Numbered from the stretch's first letter, positions 18,711-28,107 are shown. The stretch is DNA of 64,000 bases from Paenibacillus borealis (GCF_000758665.1 NZ_CP009285.1:1736001-1800000); one strand, 5' to 3'. Numbers and translations: made by a program. The notes: generated from the sequence alone by a model not told the origin.

Positions 18711-18888
18711 GTTTCTCCGATTGCGTTGTCTTCTTCTCTTGGATATGATTGGAATATAGTTGAAACGGTTGGATAATATAATACGATTTCCGAATGTTCT
18801 GGCGGCTTCGTCATATACTCATATACATAGTAATTTGATGTCGCTTAAGCGTCTTCGTCAATTGCAGTAAAAGGGGGAACTTCGTATC

Positions 18889-19992
18889 GTGATAAGCCAA
18901 TATCAGGAAAGCTTGCTGTTACCGGCAAGAACGTTTCAATCCGGACCGATGGATACTACATATGAGGATGTGCTGGAGCATATCGACAGCGGGATTCTGC
19001 TTTTTGATGAAGAGGGAGTTCTGACGTTCGTAAACAAGCAGATGTACGGCATTCTGGAACTTAACCGCCATTCTCTGCTGGGCTGCACACTGAGTCATTT
19101 GTTAACCCATATTCAACTAAGCCGTTTTAAGAAGAAACTGGTATTGCGGAGTTACCGTGAAATGGTGGTCAAAGGTAAGCCAAGCTATGAATTTGTAGAT
19201 GAATATGGCCGGTACTGGCGCGCCTCTCTCTGCAGCGGTGAGCAGATGAAGGGCTGCTACCTGTTCACGCTCAAAGAAATCTCAGACTTCAAACTGATTG
19301 AACAGACAGCGTACCAGAACGACAGTCTGGCAATGCTGGGCAGATTATCGGCTTCAATTGCACATGAGATCCGTAACCCGCTGACCGCGATCCGGGGGTT
19401 TATCCAATTACTTCATCCTCATCTTCACCTGCTCGGCAAGGAAGAGTATGCGAAGATTATATTAGCTGAGATTGATCGTGCCAATGACATAATTCATGAA
19501 TTTCTGACTTCCTCCAAGCCTTCTGTGCCACAGGTCAGCATGATTCCTGTCTCGGCGCTGCTTAAGGAAGTTGTCCTGCTTACAGAGAGTGAAGCTCTGA
19601 TGAAGGGCTGCCAGATTAATCTGCAGGTGCTTCAGGAAGACCTGTTCATCTCCGGTGACACGAAACAAATGAAGCAGGTTGTTTTAAATATGATTCGGAA
19701 TGCTATGGAAGCGATCTCGGAGAGAGCGGATGATTCCATGGGCAGAATAGAGGTCGGAGCGCGTAAAGAGGGTACGGAGGTGCGGATCTTCATCTCTGAC
19801 AATGGCAAAGGAATGGATATCTGCACACTGGATAGGCTGTTCAATCCTTTCTTTACGACGAAGGAGAATGGTACGGGATTAGGATTATCCGTCAGTGACC
19901 GTATCATCAAGAATCATGGCGGCTGCATCTCTGTCAGCAGCCGGCTGAATGAAGGTACCCGGTTCGTGATTTCGCTTCCGCTCATTCATTAA
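18889..19992 (+). CDS. Cytoplasmic PAS-domain sensor histidine kinase
   Basis: A 367-residue kinase without membrane segments. A PAS domain spans about 24-135 (HIDSGILLFDEEG). The HisKA domain has the phospho-acceptor His159 in SIAHEIRNPLTAI. The HATPase domain shows N (MIRNAMEAI), G1 (DNGKGMD), F (FNPFFTTK) and G2 (GTGLGLSV) boxes. The architecture and H-box match Firmicute phosphorelay kinases of the KinA/KinE kind, so a feed into Spo0F is plausible (inference). No response regulator adjoins it. It starts at GTG 18889 after AAGGGGGAAC. Confidence 0.9.
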   Translation: MISQYQESLLLPARTFQSGPMDTTYEDVLEHIDSGILLFDEEGVLTFVNKQMYGILELNRHSLLGCTLSHLLTHIQLSRFKKKLVLRSYREMVVKGKPSYEFVDEYGRYWRASLCSGEQMKGCYLFTLKEISDFKLIEQTAYQNDSLAMLGRLSASIAHEIRNPLTAIRGFIQLLHPHLHLLGKEEYAKIILAEIDRANDIIHEFLTSSKPSVPQVSMIPVSALLKEVVLLTESEALMKGCQINLQVLQEDLFISGDTKQMKQVVLNMIRNAMEAISERADDSMGRIEVGARKEGTEVRIFISDNGKGMDICTLDRLFNPFFTTKENGTGLGLSVSDRIIKNHGGCISVSSRLNEGTRFVISLPLIH

Positions 19993-20136
19993 TCAAACAA
20001 TAGGCTCGGTATTTCTTAGCTGCCGGGTTATAATCAATATATTAAGGGCTGATTCCTGCAGTGCACGGTCAAGTGCGGGAGATCAGCCTTGTCTGCGTTA
20101 TATGAATCATACAGATAGTAAGTGGAGGGGTGCAGC

Positions 20137-21681
20137 TTGATTATTGAATGGAGCAGCGGTTCAGAGGCAGCTTCGCTGCAAGGCGATGCCTTATGTTTCA
20201 TAGTCTCGGAGGCACAGGCGCAGGGAGAAGGGCTTCCGGCGGAGTGGGCAGAGAGAATCAGCCTGTTGTCCAAGGCAGGGCTGTTTAGCGGCAAGCTGGG
20301 GCAAGTGTATCTGCTGCCTGTGACTGGCCGTCCGGAGCGGCCGGTTGTCATTCTGGCCGGGAGCGGGAATGGCAGCGCAGGAGTCCATGACCTGCGGCTG
20401 CTGATGGCGCAGACCGCAAGGGCGGCTCACAGACTGAAGGCAGCTGCCCTTATTGTGCAGATACCGGATGAGTGGAATCAGCTGCCCGGGGCAGTGGAGG
20501 CGGAGACCGCGGGTCAGGCCCTCGCAGAAGGCTTGGTCCTTGGGGCATACCGCCGCAGACATTATAAGCTGGAGCAGCCGGCATATGCCGGCCTGAACAC
20601 CGTACGGCTGCATATAGAACGTCAGAGCGGGCCGTCAGAAGACGAACGCTGGAAGACAGGCATCCTGCGCGGCCAGGCCTTTGGTGAAGCGACGAATCTG
20701 GCCCGCGACCTGACCAATCTCCCGGGGAACCTGCTGACACCCTCAGAGCTTGCGGCAGCAGCTATTGAAGTAGCCGAACGTCACAGCCTTCCGGCTGAGG
20801 TGCTGGATGAACGTGAGATTGCACTCAAAGGAATGGGCGGGTTGCTGGCGGTCGGCAAAGGCAGTGTGAATTCGCCGCGTATGATTGCCATTCGCTATCA
20901 GGGAACCAATCATTGGGAGAACGTGGTGGGGATTGTCGGCAAAGGCATCACCTTCGATACCGGGGGCATTTCGCTCAAAAGAGCCCCGGGCATGGAGGAC
21001 ATGATTAGTGACATGGGCGGTGCAGCTGCTGTACTTGGAGTTATGGAGGCCTTAGGGCGTCTGCGTCCCCGGATTAATGTGGTGATGCTTATTCCATCAG
21101 CTGAGAATATGCCGTCAGCCGGCGCTTTTAAACCTGGCGATATTATAACTTCACTTAGCGGAAGAACGATAGAAGTGCTGAATACCGATGCGGAAGGCAG
21201 AGTAGTTCTAGGCGATGCAATTACTTATGCGCGGGAGTGGGGAGCGGAACGGATTATTGATGTCGCCACGCTGACCGGGGCCGTCTTGTCCATTCTGGGC
21301 GATGTGGCAACGGGTGCTGTAACGAATGATGAAGGGTTCCTGGCGGAGCTAATGGAAGCCTCCAGGCTGTCAGGCGAGCAGATTTGGGCCCTCCCCGTCT
21401 ATCCGGAGTTCCGTGAGATGCTGAAGAGTGAGGTTGCCGATATCCGCAATGCTGCAGGAAGATACGGAGGAGCTTCTACAGCCGGATTATTCATCGGCGA
21501 ATTTGCCGAAGGACTGCCCTGGATTCATCTGGACATCGCCGGAACGGCATTCCTGTCCAAAGAACGGGGAGTGAACCCCAAGGGGGCAACGGGTGTGATG
21601 GTGCGTACGCTGCTTGAATATTTGTTCCGCTTAGCTTCTGACCCTGGAAGCCAGGCAGATACTGCTGGATCTTCTTCATGA
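20137..21681 (+). CDS. Leucyl aminopeptidase (M17 family)
   Basis: The 514-residue cytosolic dimetal aminopeptidase releases N-terminal residues from peptides. The catalytic domain (about 190-500) shows GKGITFDTGGISLK with the metal-binding Lys and Asp, SDMGGAAAVLG, and the family signature NTDAEGRVVLGDA with the catalytic Arg. The N-terminal macro-like domain is more divergent. I start at TTG 20137, 6 nt after GGAGGGG; a GTG at 20122 lies upstream of that site. It appears monocistronic. Confidence 0.93.
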   Translation: MIIEWSSGSEAASLQGDALCFIVSEAQAQGEGLPAEWAERISLLSKAGLFSGKLGQVYLLPVTGRPERPVVILAGSGNGSAGVHDLRLLMAQTARAAHRLKAAALIVQIPDEWNQLPGAVEAETAGQALAEGLVLGAYRRRHYKLEQPAYAGLNTVRLHIERQSGPSEDERWKTGILRGQAFGEATNLARDLTNLPGNLLTPSELAAAAIEVAERHSLPAEVLDEREIALKGMGGLLAVGKGSVNSPRMIAIRYQGTNHWENVVGIVGKGITFDTGGISLKRAPGMEDMISDMGGAAAVLGVMEALGRLRPRINVVMLIPSAENMPSAGAFKPGDIITSLSGRTIEVLNTDAEGRVVLGDAITYAREWGAERIIDVATLTGAVLSILGDVATGAVTNDEGFLAELMEASRLSGEQIWALPVYPEFREMLKSEVADIRNAAGRYGGASTAGLFIGEFAEGLPWIHLDIAGTAFLSKERGVNPKGATGVMVRTLLEYLFRLASDPGSQADTAGSSS

Positions 21682-21705
21682 ACCTGTTATGACCTGTACG
21701 AAGCT

Positions 21706-21746
21706 AAACAGCCGCAGTCTCCGGATTCCCGGGACTGCGGCTGTTT
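21706..21746. terminator. Terminator between aminopeptidase and a small minus-strand gene
   Basis: A perfect 14-bp stem (21706-21719 with 21733-21746) has AAA on one side and TTT on the other, so it may serve both converging genes. Confidence 0.75.
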
Positions 21747-21795
21747 ATGGTTGAGTTATTTTTCGGATTCGGATGAGGAGAGCCTGGGTTACACC

Positions 21796-21927
21796 CTATT
21801 TTCTGGCTTTCATCTGCGCAGTGAAGGACTGGACACCGTTCATGATCTTGTCCCGTGTATTCTTATTCTTCAGCAAGTAGGCTGCTCCCAATGCTACCGT
21901 AGTAAACAATGTCTTTTTGGTGTTCAT
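21796..21927 (-). CDS. Unrecognised 43-residue basic protein
   Basis: A minus-strand reading frame of 43 codons starts at ATG 21927, 6 nt after an excellent AAGGAGG. The product is MNTKKTLFTTVALGAAYLLK followed by a basic tail rich in K and R (NKNTRDKIMNG, ending KARK). A short hydrophobic segment at residues 6-19 could insert in or dock on the membrane, loosely like YtxH-type proteins. The ribosome binding site and reading-frame quality argue for a real gene; no function is assigned. It faces the aminopeptidase terminator and lies downstream of the feo operon in the same direction. Confidence 0.6.
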   Translation of the reverse strand: MNTKKTLFTTVALGAAYLLKNKNTRDKIMNGVQSFTAQMKARK

Positions 21928-22035
21928 GGTAATTCCTCCTTGGTGTGGTCTGGCTGTAATTGCTTATTAGTAACATACCCGCATGCCAAGGATTCTAAAC
22001 GAAATGTAATCTATTCTCTAGAGGCACAGGAGGGT

Positions 22036-22218
22036 CTAATGTTTGCTGTCGGCTGTACTTCCGCAGCATGACAGGGGTGAATCCATCGAAGCGGCTGAAC
22101 AGGTCTTGCCTTTATCACAACCGGCACAGGCGCCCTCTTTACCCTTTTGAACATGACGGTACAGCATCCAGCCAGAGTACCCGAAGATAAGCGTTACAAT
22201 CAGAATATTGACTATCAT
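22036..22218 (-). CDS. FeoB-associated Cys-rich membrane protein
   Basis: A 60-residue protein with one N-terminal membrane helix (VNILIVTLIFGYSGWML) and a cysteine-rich tail (CAGC, C, CC). This matches the small FeoB-associated Cys-rich family found after feoB in Firmicutes and is thought to aid ferrous-iron transport. It lies 43 nt after feoB on the same strand, as the last gene of the feoAB operon. Confidence 0.85.
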   Translation of the reverse strand: MIVNILIVTLIFGYSGWMLYRHVQKGKEGACAGCDKGKTCSAASMDSPLSCCGSTADSKH

Positions 22219-22261
22219 TGCTGCTCTCGCTTCCTCTCAGTAAATCTTGGACTTGCTGCCT

Positions 22262-24274
22262 TTATGACCATCCTAACAACCGGCCGCCCTGGAAAATAAC
22301 CAGTGACACGGCATACGCCAGTACCAGTGAATATCCCATGGAGAAGAAGGTCCATTTCCAGGATGCCGTTTCTTTCTTGATAACTCCAACCGTAGCCAAG
22401 CAAGGAATGTAGAGCAGGATAAAGGCCATGAAGCTGACCGAACTAAGCGGTGTGAAGACCGAAGCAATTTGACCTTCCAGCCCTGCACTATCCGGCGCAT
22501 GGTAGATGATATTCATGGTGGAGACAACAACCTCTTTGGCGAGGAAGCCGGGAACCAGTGTTGAACCAGCCTGCCAGGTTCCGAAGCCGAGCGGCTGCAG
22601 CAGCGGTGCGATCAGCCCGCCGAATTTGGCCAGGAACGAGTTGTCCATCTCCACATTGAATCCGGAAGGGCCCGCATAAGACATCAGCCAGATGATAACC
22701 GAACCGGCAAGAATGATCGTTCCGGCTTTACGCAGGAAGCCTTTGCCCTTCTCCCAGGTACTGCGGCCCAGTGTCTTGAACTGCGGCATCCGGTAAGGAG
22801 GCAGCTCAATGATGAAGATGGAGGACTCATTCTTGAACAGATGCTTGGAGAATAATTTGCACAGAATCAGGGCGAAGACTACTCCCATCACATACATCGC
22901 CAGCACCGCAGTTGCTTGCTGGGCCGGGAAGAAGACCGCTGCAAACAGCAGGTACACCGGCAGCCTTGCTGAACAGGACATCAGCGGCAAAAGCAGCGTT
23001 GTCAGCATGCGGTCCTTGGGCTGTTCGATACTCCGGGCGGCCATAATCGCCGGCACGTTGCAGCCGAAGCCGATAATGAAAGGAATGAAGGCTTTGCCGT
23101 TCAGACCCATACGCTCCATCGTGCTGTCCATCAGCAGACAGACGCGTGCCATGTAACCGGAATCCTCCAGGAAGGAGATCATCAGGAACAGGATGAAAAT
23201 CTGTGGAACGAAGACGAGCACGCCGCCGACACCTCCGATAATACCATCGACAATCAAAGCATGAGTAAAGCCTGATGCGCCAATCGTCTGCAGCAGTGAG
23301 TTGGCTCCGTCACTAAGGGGGCCGCCAATGAAGCCGTCCACAAGATCTGATAAAGGTCCGCCAACCCAGTCAAAGGTCGTTTTGAACATGGCATACATAA
23401 AGACGATGAACAGAGGCAACCCCAGAAAACGGTGAGTCAGGATGGAATCCAGCCGCTCCGTCAGATTATGCGGCTTTTGCTTCGTTGCATCGATAGCTGC
23501 TGCGCATACACTGCGGATGTGGTCCATACGGATGGAGCGGATCCATTGCGGAAGGGTAAGCGCCAGCTTCTGCTGCTGCAGCTTGGTCTGACAGGCATCG
23601 CAGATAAGCATCAGCTCGGAAGTATCCATACGTTTCTTGAGCAGCTCGAGTACTACCGGATTCTGCTCCATCAGCTGCAGCGAAACCCAGCGCAGGTTAG
23701 GCAGCCCGGCGATCTGCTGCAGTTTATTAGTAATTGAAAGTATCGCCTCTTCAACAAGTTCACCGTAATCCAGCTGGAAGCTCACTGGGCGAATATTCGC
23801 CGGTTTCTCCAGTGCGCTCAGTACCTGGCTGCTTCCTTTGCCTGTTCGGGCAATCAGCGGCAGCACGGTTATTCCAAGCTGTGCCTGCAGCACTTCAGGA
23901 TTAACCTGGATTCCGCGGGCATTGGCAACATCAATCATATTCAGTCCGAGTACAATCGGCTTGCCGTATTCCAGCAGCTGCAGGGTAAGCAGCAGATTTC
24001 GTTCCAATTGCGACGCATCGACAATATTAATGAGAGCTTCGGGTGTTTCTTCGATCAGATATTGGGCAGCTACACCTTCGTCGCGGGAGAGCGGATGAAG
24101 TGAATAGATTCCGGGTAAGTCAATCAGTTTGCCGGCCCCATTCTTCAAGCTGCCGACCTTCTTCTCAACAGTAACGCCTGCCCAGTTCCCTACATATTCA
24201 TACGAAGATGTGAGTGTATTGAAAAGCGAGGTTTTTCCGGTGTTGGGGTTCCCAACAAGTGCGATGGAACTCAT
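22262..24274 (-). CDS. feoB: Ferrous iron transporter FeoB
   Basis: The 670-residue inner-membrane protein takes up Fe(II). An N-terminal G domain shows G1 GNPNTGKTS, G3 DLPG and G4 NMID, followed by a helical spacer. The membrane part carries two Gate repeats (PIIFGCNVP-like GFGCNVPAIMA, and KE(VV)VSTMN). Length is normal for Firmicutes. I start at ATG 24274 (MSSIALVGNPNTGKT), preceded by GAGGTGAAGG; its ATG overlaps the feoA stop, so translation is coupled. Upstream in-frame codons lie within feoA. Confidence 0.96.
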   Translation of the reverse strand: MSSIALVGNPNTGKTSLFNTLTSSYEYVGNWAGVTVEKKVGSLKNGAGKLIDLPGIYSLHPLSRDEGVAAQYLIEETPEALINIVDASQLERNLLLTLQLLEYGKPIVLGLNMIDVANARGIQVNPEVLQAQLGITVLPLIARTGKGSSQVLSALEKPANIRPVSFQLDYGELVEEAILSITNKLQQIAGLPNLRWVSLQLMEQNPVVLELLKKRMDTSELMLICDACQTKLQQQKLALTLPQWIRSIRMDHIRSVCAAAIDATKQKPHNLTERLDSILTHRFLGLPLFIVFMYAMFKTTFDWVGGPLSDLVDGFIGGPLSDGANSLLQTIGASGFTHALIVDGIIGGVGGVLVFVPQIFILFLMISFLEDSGYMARVCLLMDSTMERMGLNGKAFIPFIIGFGCNVPAIMAARSIEQPKDRMLTTLLLPLMSCSARLPVYLLFAAVFFPAQQATAVLAMYVMGVVFALILCKLFSKHLFKNESSIFIIELPPYRMPQFKTLGRSTWEKGKGFLRKAGTIILAGSVIIWLMSYAGPSGFNVEMDNSFLAKFGGLIAPLLQPLGFGTWQAGSTLVPGFLAKEVVVSTMNIIYHAPDSAGLEGQIASVFTPLSSVSFMAFILLYIPCLATVGVIKKETASWKWTFFSMGYSLVLAYAVSLVIFQGGRLLGWS

Positions 24275-24513
24275 GAAACCTTCACCTCTATCATCGATGC
24301 TTCTTTCCGGCGGATAGCGAATAATTGACCGTTGCATTCCAGCGTAATCGGGCCCATAAAAGGTCCTTTACCCTTCAGGCGGATCATTACACCTTCAGAT
24401 ACTCCCAGATCGGCAAGACGGCGGCGCAGGATGGGGTTCATGCCTTCGATTCTATAAATAGAGCCAGTAGAGCCTGGTTGTAAACGCAGCAAGGAGCAGG
24501 ATGCAGAAGCCAT
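24271..24513 (-). CDS. feoA: Ferrous iron transport protein FeoA
   Basis: An 80-residue SH3-like cytoplasmic partner of FeoB (LRRRLADLGVSEGVMIRL, GPFMGPITLECNG, then IRRKEA). It begins at ATG 24513, just after GGAGGGATTACA, and its TGA overlaps feoB. Iron-dependent repression is likely because a near-consensus Fur box lies 22 nt upstream. Confidence 0.94.
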   Translation of the reverse strand: MASASCSLLRLQPGSTGSIYRIEGMNPILRRRLADLGVSEGVMIRLKGKGPFMGPITLECNGQLFAIRRKEASMIEVKVS

Positions 24514-24534
24514 TGTAATCCCTCCAAGAGAGAC

Positions 24535-24549
24535 TGATAATCAATCTCA
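24535..24549 (-). promoter_or_regulatory. Fur box upstream of feoA
   Basis: On the minus strand the sequence is TGAGATTGATTATCA, matching the 7-1-7 consensus TGATAATNATTATCA at 12 of 14 defined positions. It sits just upstream of the feoAB operon. Confidence 0.7.
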
Positions 24550-24630
24550 ATTATTTCTTGTACTGTAGCATTTTGTTAGAAATATTGCCGTGACTAATAT
24601 CATTGTTTCGATCGCCTGAAATCGATATGG

Positions 24631-24677
24631 AAATTCCTGAAATTTTCTTTACAATTTATTCTTCATTAAAGTATGAT
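24631..24677 (+). promoter_or_regulatory. Sigma-A promoter with an adjoining CodY-like motif
   Basis: TTTACA (24648-24653), an 18-nt spacer and TATGAT (24672-24677) make a good promoter for the aldolase-like gene. AAATTCCTGAAATTT (24631-24645) matches the CodY box AATTTTCWGAAAATT at 12 of 15 positions and ends 2 nt before the -35. Confidence 0.5.
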
Positions 24678-24759
24678 TGAACGATAATGTAAGCATAGTA
24701 ATTTTGTGCCCGTATTATGAGGACATAATATGAAGCTAAGCCCGAAGGGAGAACAGATT

Positions 24760-25719
24760 GTGAAGAGTAATCAGAGCAAGATTGTCGATTGTACCATCCG
24801 TGACGGGGGATTGGTGAATAACTGGGATTTCAGTATTGAATTTGTTCAGAAATTATACGCCGGTTTGAATGAAGCTGGTGTTGATTATATGGAAATCGGA
24901 TATAAAAACTCACCGAAGCTGCTAAAAGGATCCGAGGGTGCAGGTCCATGGCGTTTCCTGAATGATGATTTCCTGCGCAAGGTGATTCCGCAAAAAGGCC
25001 ATACCAAGCTGTCGGCACTGGTCGATATTGGCCGTGTAGACGTGAATGATATCCTGCCCCGCAGCGAGAGTATGCTGGATCTGATTCGTGTAGCCTGCTA
25101 CAGCAAAGATGTGGACAAGGCGCTTGAACTGGTTCAGACCTTCCACGATCTGGGTTATGAGACTACGATTAATATTATGGCTCTATCCAATGTCATGGAG
25201 AATGAACTGCTTGAAGCGTTCGAACAGATCCGTGAGAGCGTCGTTGATGTTGTATATATCGTTGATTCTTACGGCAGTCTGGATCACAATGACATCCATT
25301 ACCTGGTAGAGAAGTTCAGAACACATTTGCCGGATAAACGCCTGGGTGTACATACACATAACAATCTGCAGCTGGCCTTCTCCAATACACTGATTGCTGC
25401 GGAAAAAGGTGTCGAGCTGCTGGACGCTTCTTGCTACGGCATGGGCCGTGCTGCAGGCAATTGCCCTACAGAGCTGCTGGTTACCCATTTGAAGAATACC
25501 AAATACACCCTGCGTCCCGTTCTGGATATCATTGAGAACCTGATGATTCCTTTGCGTGAGAAGGAAGAATGGGGTTATATCATCCCTTATATGATTACAG
25601 GAACACTTGATGAGCATCCTCGCTCGGCGATGGCGCTGCGATCTTCAGCCGATAAAGACAAGGCGGTTGACTTCTATGACAAGCTGACAACACCTGAGGT
25701 TAATTTCGGGGATAAATAA
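24760..25719 (+). CDS. DRE-TIM (HMGL-like) aldolase-domain protein
   Basis: A 319-residue TIM-barrel enzyme related to isopropylmalate synthase and 4-hydroxy-2-oxovalerate aldolase. The metal/catalytic DCTIRDGG is at the start, HTHNNLQLA provides the two metal-binding His, and CYGMGRAAGNCPTE lies late in the barrel. It lacks the LeuA regulatory domain. The substrate is unknown. GTG 24760 follows AAGGGAG by 8 nt and is preferred; ATG 24730, preceded by GAGGA, is an alternative that adds ten residues. It is monocistronic, with a CodY-like site at its promoter. Confidence 0.82.
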   Translation: MKSNQSKIVDCTIRDGGLVNNWDFSIEFVQKLYAGLNEAGVDYMEIGYKNSPKLLKGSEGAGPWRFLNDDFLRKVIPQKGHTKLSALVDIGRVDVNDILPRSESMLDLIRVACYSKDVDKALELVQTFHDLGYETTINIMALSNVMENELLEAFEQIRESVVDVVYIVDSYGSLDHNDIHYLVEKFRTHLPDKRLGVHTHNNLQLAFSNTLIAAEKGVELLDASCYGMGRAAGNCPTELLVTHLKNTKYTLRPVLDIIENLMIPLREKEEWGYIIPYMITGTLDEHPRSAMALRSSADKDKAVDFYDKLTTPEVNFGDK

Positions 25720-25733
25720 ACGTCCGGAAGAAG

Positions 25734-25772
25734 AAAGCACTGGCCTCTATTTGGAGGAAGGTGCTTTTTTTC
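25734..25772 (+). terminator. Terminator after the aldolase-like gene
   Basis: AAAGCAC pairs with GTGCTTT, with further CCTC/GAGG pairing inside, followed by a run of seven T. Confidence 0.8.
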
Positions 25773-25906
25773 TGCCAAAGTGGTTTCTTTTCATATTGTA
25801 GGATGAACGATGTAACTTTACGGGGGGATTCAACCGATATTTATACATAGGACATAATACACACCGACCAGTTATTATAGATATCATTTTTAGACGCGAG
25901 GGACTT

Positions 25907-28030
25907 ATGAGACAAGAAGAGAGAAAGACCATTCATGCGGCGATAATAGGGGCTGCGCTGTTCCTTCTGATCCAGATTTTTCGTACACCGCTGGGCCATA
26001 TAGAGGATAAAGATGTACTTCTGGCATTCTATCTAATTTTGGGCTGCTGCACTGTGGCTTTTGGCTTTGCGATTTTCGCCCAGGGCTGGTTGTTATTCTC
26101 CAATAAATTATCCAAAGCAAGACTTTATACATCCGCACTGTTTTTGGGTGTATGTATTTTTGATTTCCTGCATGTACTAAGTTTCGCAGGCATTCCCGGA
26201 ATTGCCTCTTACATCAGTTATGAGCAATCCTTATGGCTGCTGACCTTCTCGCGGCTTGCCAGTGCGCTGGGGATCGTGTTTATCTTCTGCAGGGCAGACC
26301 AGCCGGTGTCGGTTGACAGCAAGCACAAAGTGTTCCGGAATTCTTTTTTGGTGATTCTGCTGTCTGCGGCACTGTTTGGCTTCGGGAACCTGATTGTCCC
26401 TGGACTGGCGGGTTATCCGTGGGTGGAGACAGTAAGAGATCTGATGAATATGGCAGTGCTGTTTGTTTATCTGCTTGGGGTAGGCATAATTGTATATCCG
26501 GGCAAAATTGAGAAGTCGGCCTCTTTGCTGATTATTATACGCTCTCTTGTATTCTTTGCGCTGGCTCAGGTCTTCTTCATGAATCTGTTCAGTGTCGGAG
26601 ATTTGGATTACCTCTTCGGGATGCTCAGCAGCGGAGTGGCTTATTATCTGCTGCTGACCGGAGTCTACAGATTGACGATCGAGGAGCCCTTTCAGGAGAA
26701 CCAGCAGGCAGAGGCCCGGATTAATTACCTGGCCTTCCACGATGATCTGACAGGTCTTCCGAACAGACGCCGCCTGATGCAGCGTATGGAAGAAATCGTC
26801 ATCCAGAGTGAGAAGGATAAAAGCCGCGGATTCTCGGGTCTGGTCATCATGAACATCAATCATTTCAAGAATATCAATGATTCTCTCGGGCACTATGCAG
26901 GAGATCTGCTGCTGCAGCTGGTCTCCCAGCGGATCGGGAGTGAGGTTAGAGTGAATGAAGAGCTCTACAGCATGGGAGCGGATGAGTTTGCTTTTCTGAT
27001 GACGGAGCGGACGGGTCTTGAGAATTGTCTGGTCCGGGCGAATGAGCTTCTGCGGCTGTTTGAGACACCGGTAAGCCTTGAATCTGGGGAATATCATATC
27101 TCCCTTAGTCTGGGGATGAGTATCTATCCCGGAGACGGGGATACGGCAGAGCAGTTAATCCAGAACGCGGACACTGCCGTGCACAATGCCAAAGAGCAAG
27201 GGGTGGATATCCGCCGCTACATACCGGCTATGCAGATGAAGGCGAAGGAACGCCTCAAGCTGGAGAATGATCTGCGCAGAGCACTGGAGCGTGGTGAGTT
27301 CTATCTCGTCTATCAGCCGCAGGTCCTGCTGGAGACCGAAGAGATTGTCGGTATGGAGGCGCTGCTGCGCTGGAATCATCCCAAGCGGGGACTCGTCTCT
27401 CCCGTAGATTTCATCCCAATCGCAGAAGAGAGCGGAATGATTGTTCCGATTGGGGAATGGGTGCTCAGAACCGCCTGCCAGCAGAACAAAACATGGCAAA
27501 ATGCCGGTTACCGGCCGATTTGTGTCTCTATTAATCTATCGATGCGCCAGTTCCTGCAGCCGAATCTGGCTGGAAAAATTGGGGCGATTCTGCAGGAGAT
27601 TGGTCTCGATCCCAGCTATGTTGATCTGGAGATTACAGAGAGTATGACACTGGACAAGGAGACCGCCTTTGACCAGCTGAACCGCCTGAAGAGACTTGGC
27701 GTATGTATCAGTATTGATGATTTCGGCACTGGCTACAGCTCGTTGCATTATCTTAAGAACATGCCGATTGACCGGCTGAAGATTGACCGTTCCTTTGTCT
27801 CAGAAGTGATGGAGGACAGCAACAATGCGGCGATTGTCTCCACGATAACCTCCATGGCCCACCACTTGAAGCTTAAGGTAACTGCGGAAGGCGTTGAGAA
27901 CAAGGAGCAGCTGCATTTCCTGCGCCAGCAGCATTGCCATGAAGCGCAGGGATTTCTGTTCAGCAAGCCGGTCAAAGCAGAGGAGTTCGAATTGTCTTTT
28001 CTGAAGCCTTTACTGGAAATGCCGTCGTAA
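25907..28030 (+). CDS. Membrane GGDEF/EAL protein with a MASE3-like sensor, probable c-di-GMP phosphodiesterase
   Basis: A 707-residue protein. The first ~260 residues form seven or eight membrane helices resembling MASE3. A GGDEF domain follows (about 275-440), whose signature reads GADEF (residues 357-361), so cyclase activity is doubtful. An EAL domain spans about 455-700 and has EAL at 484-486 plus LEITES, DDFGTGYSS and AEGVE, the set expected of an active phosphodiesterase. It probably lowers c-di-GMP in response to a membrane signal, with the degenerate GGDEF perhaps binding GTP. ATG 25907 follows GAGGGAC. Confidence 0.88.
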   Translation: MRQEERKTIHAAIIGAALFLLIQIFRTPLGHIEDKDVLLAFYLILGCCTVAFGFAIFAQGWLLFSNKLSKARLYTSALFLGVCIFDFLHVLSFAGIPGIASYISYEQSLWLLTFSRLASALGIVFIFCRADQPVSVDSKHKVFRNSFLVILLSAALFGFGNLIVPGLAGYPWVETVRDLMNMAVLFVYLLGVGIIVYPGKIEKSASLLIIIRSLVFFALAQVFFMNLFSVGDLDYLFGMLSSGVAYYLLLTGVYRLTIEEPFQENQQAEARINYLAFHDDLTGLPNRRRLMQRMEEIVIQSEKDKSRGFSGLVIMNINHFKNINDSLGHYAGDLLLQLVSQRIGSEVRVNEELYSMGADEFAFLMTERTGLENCLVRANELLRLFETPVSLESGEYHISLSLGMSIYPGDGDTAEQLIQNADTAVHNAKEQGVDIRRYIPAMQMKAKERLKLENDLRRALERGEFYLVYQPQVLLETEEIVGMEALLRWNHPKRGLVSPVDFIPIAEESGMIVPIGEWVLRTACQQNKTWQNAGYRPICVSINLSMRQFLQPNLAGKIGAILQEIGLDPSYVDLEITESMTLDKETAFDQLNRLKRLGVCISIDDFGTGYSSLHYLKNMPIDRLKIDRSFVSEVMEDSNNAAIVSTITSMAHHLKLKVTAEGVENKEQLHFLRQQHCHEAQGFLFSKPVKAEEFELSFLKPLLEMPS

Positions 28031-28107
28031 TATAATGCAGGCAATCCTGCTAGGGTTGCAATTTATTCGTAGTAATGCTACAATATTTTTTGTACTCAAT
28101 TTGAGTT

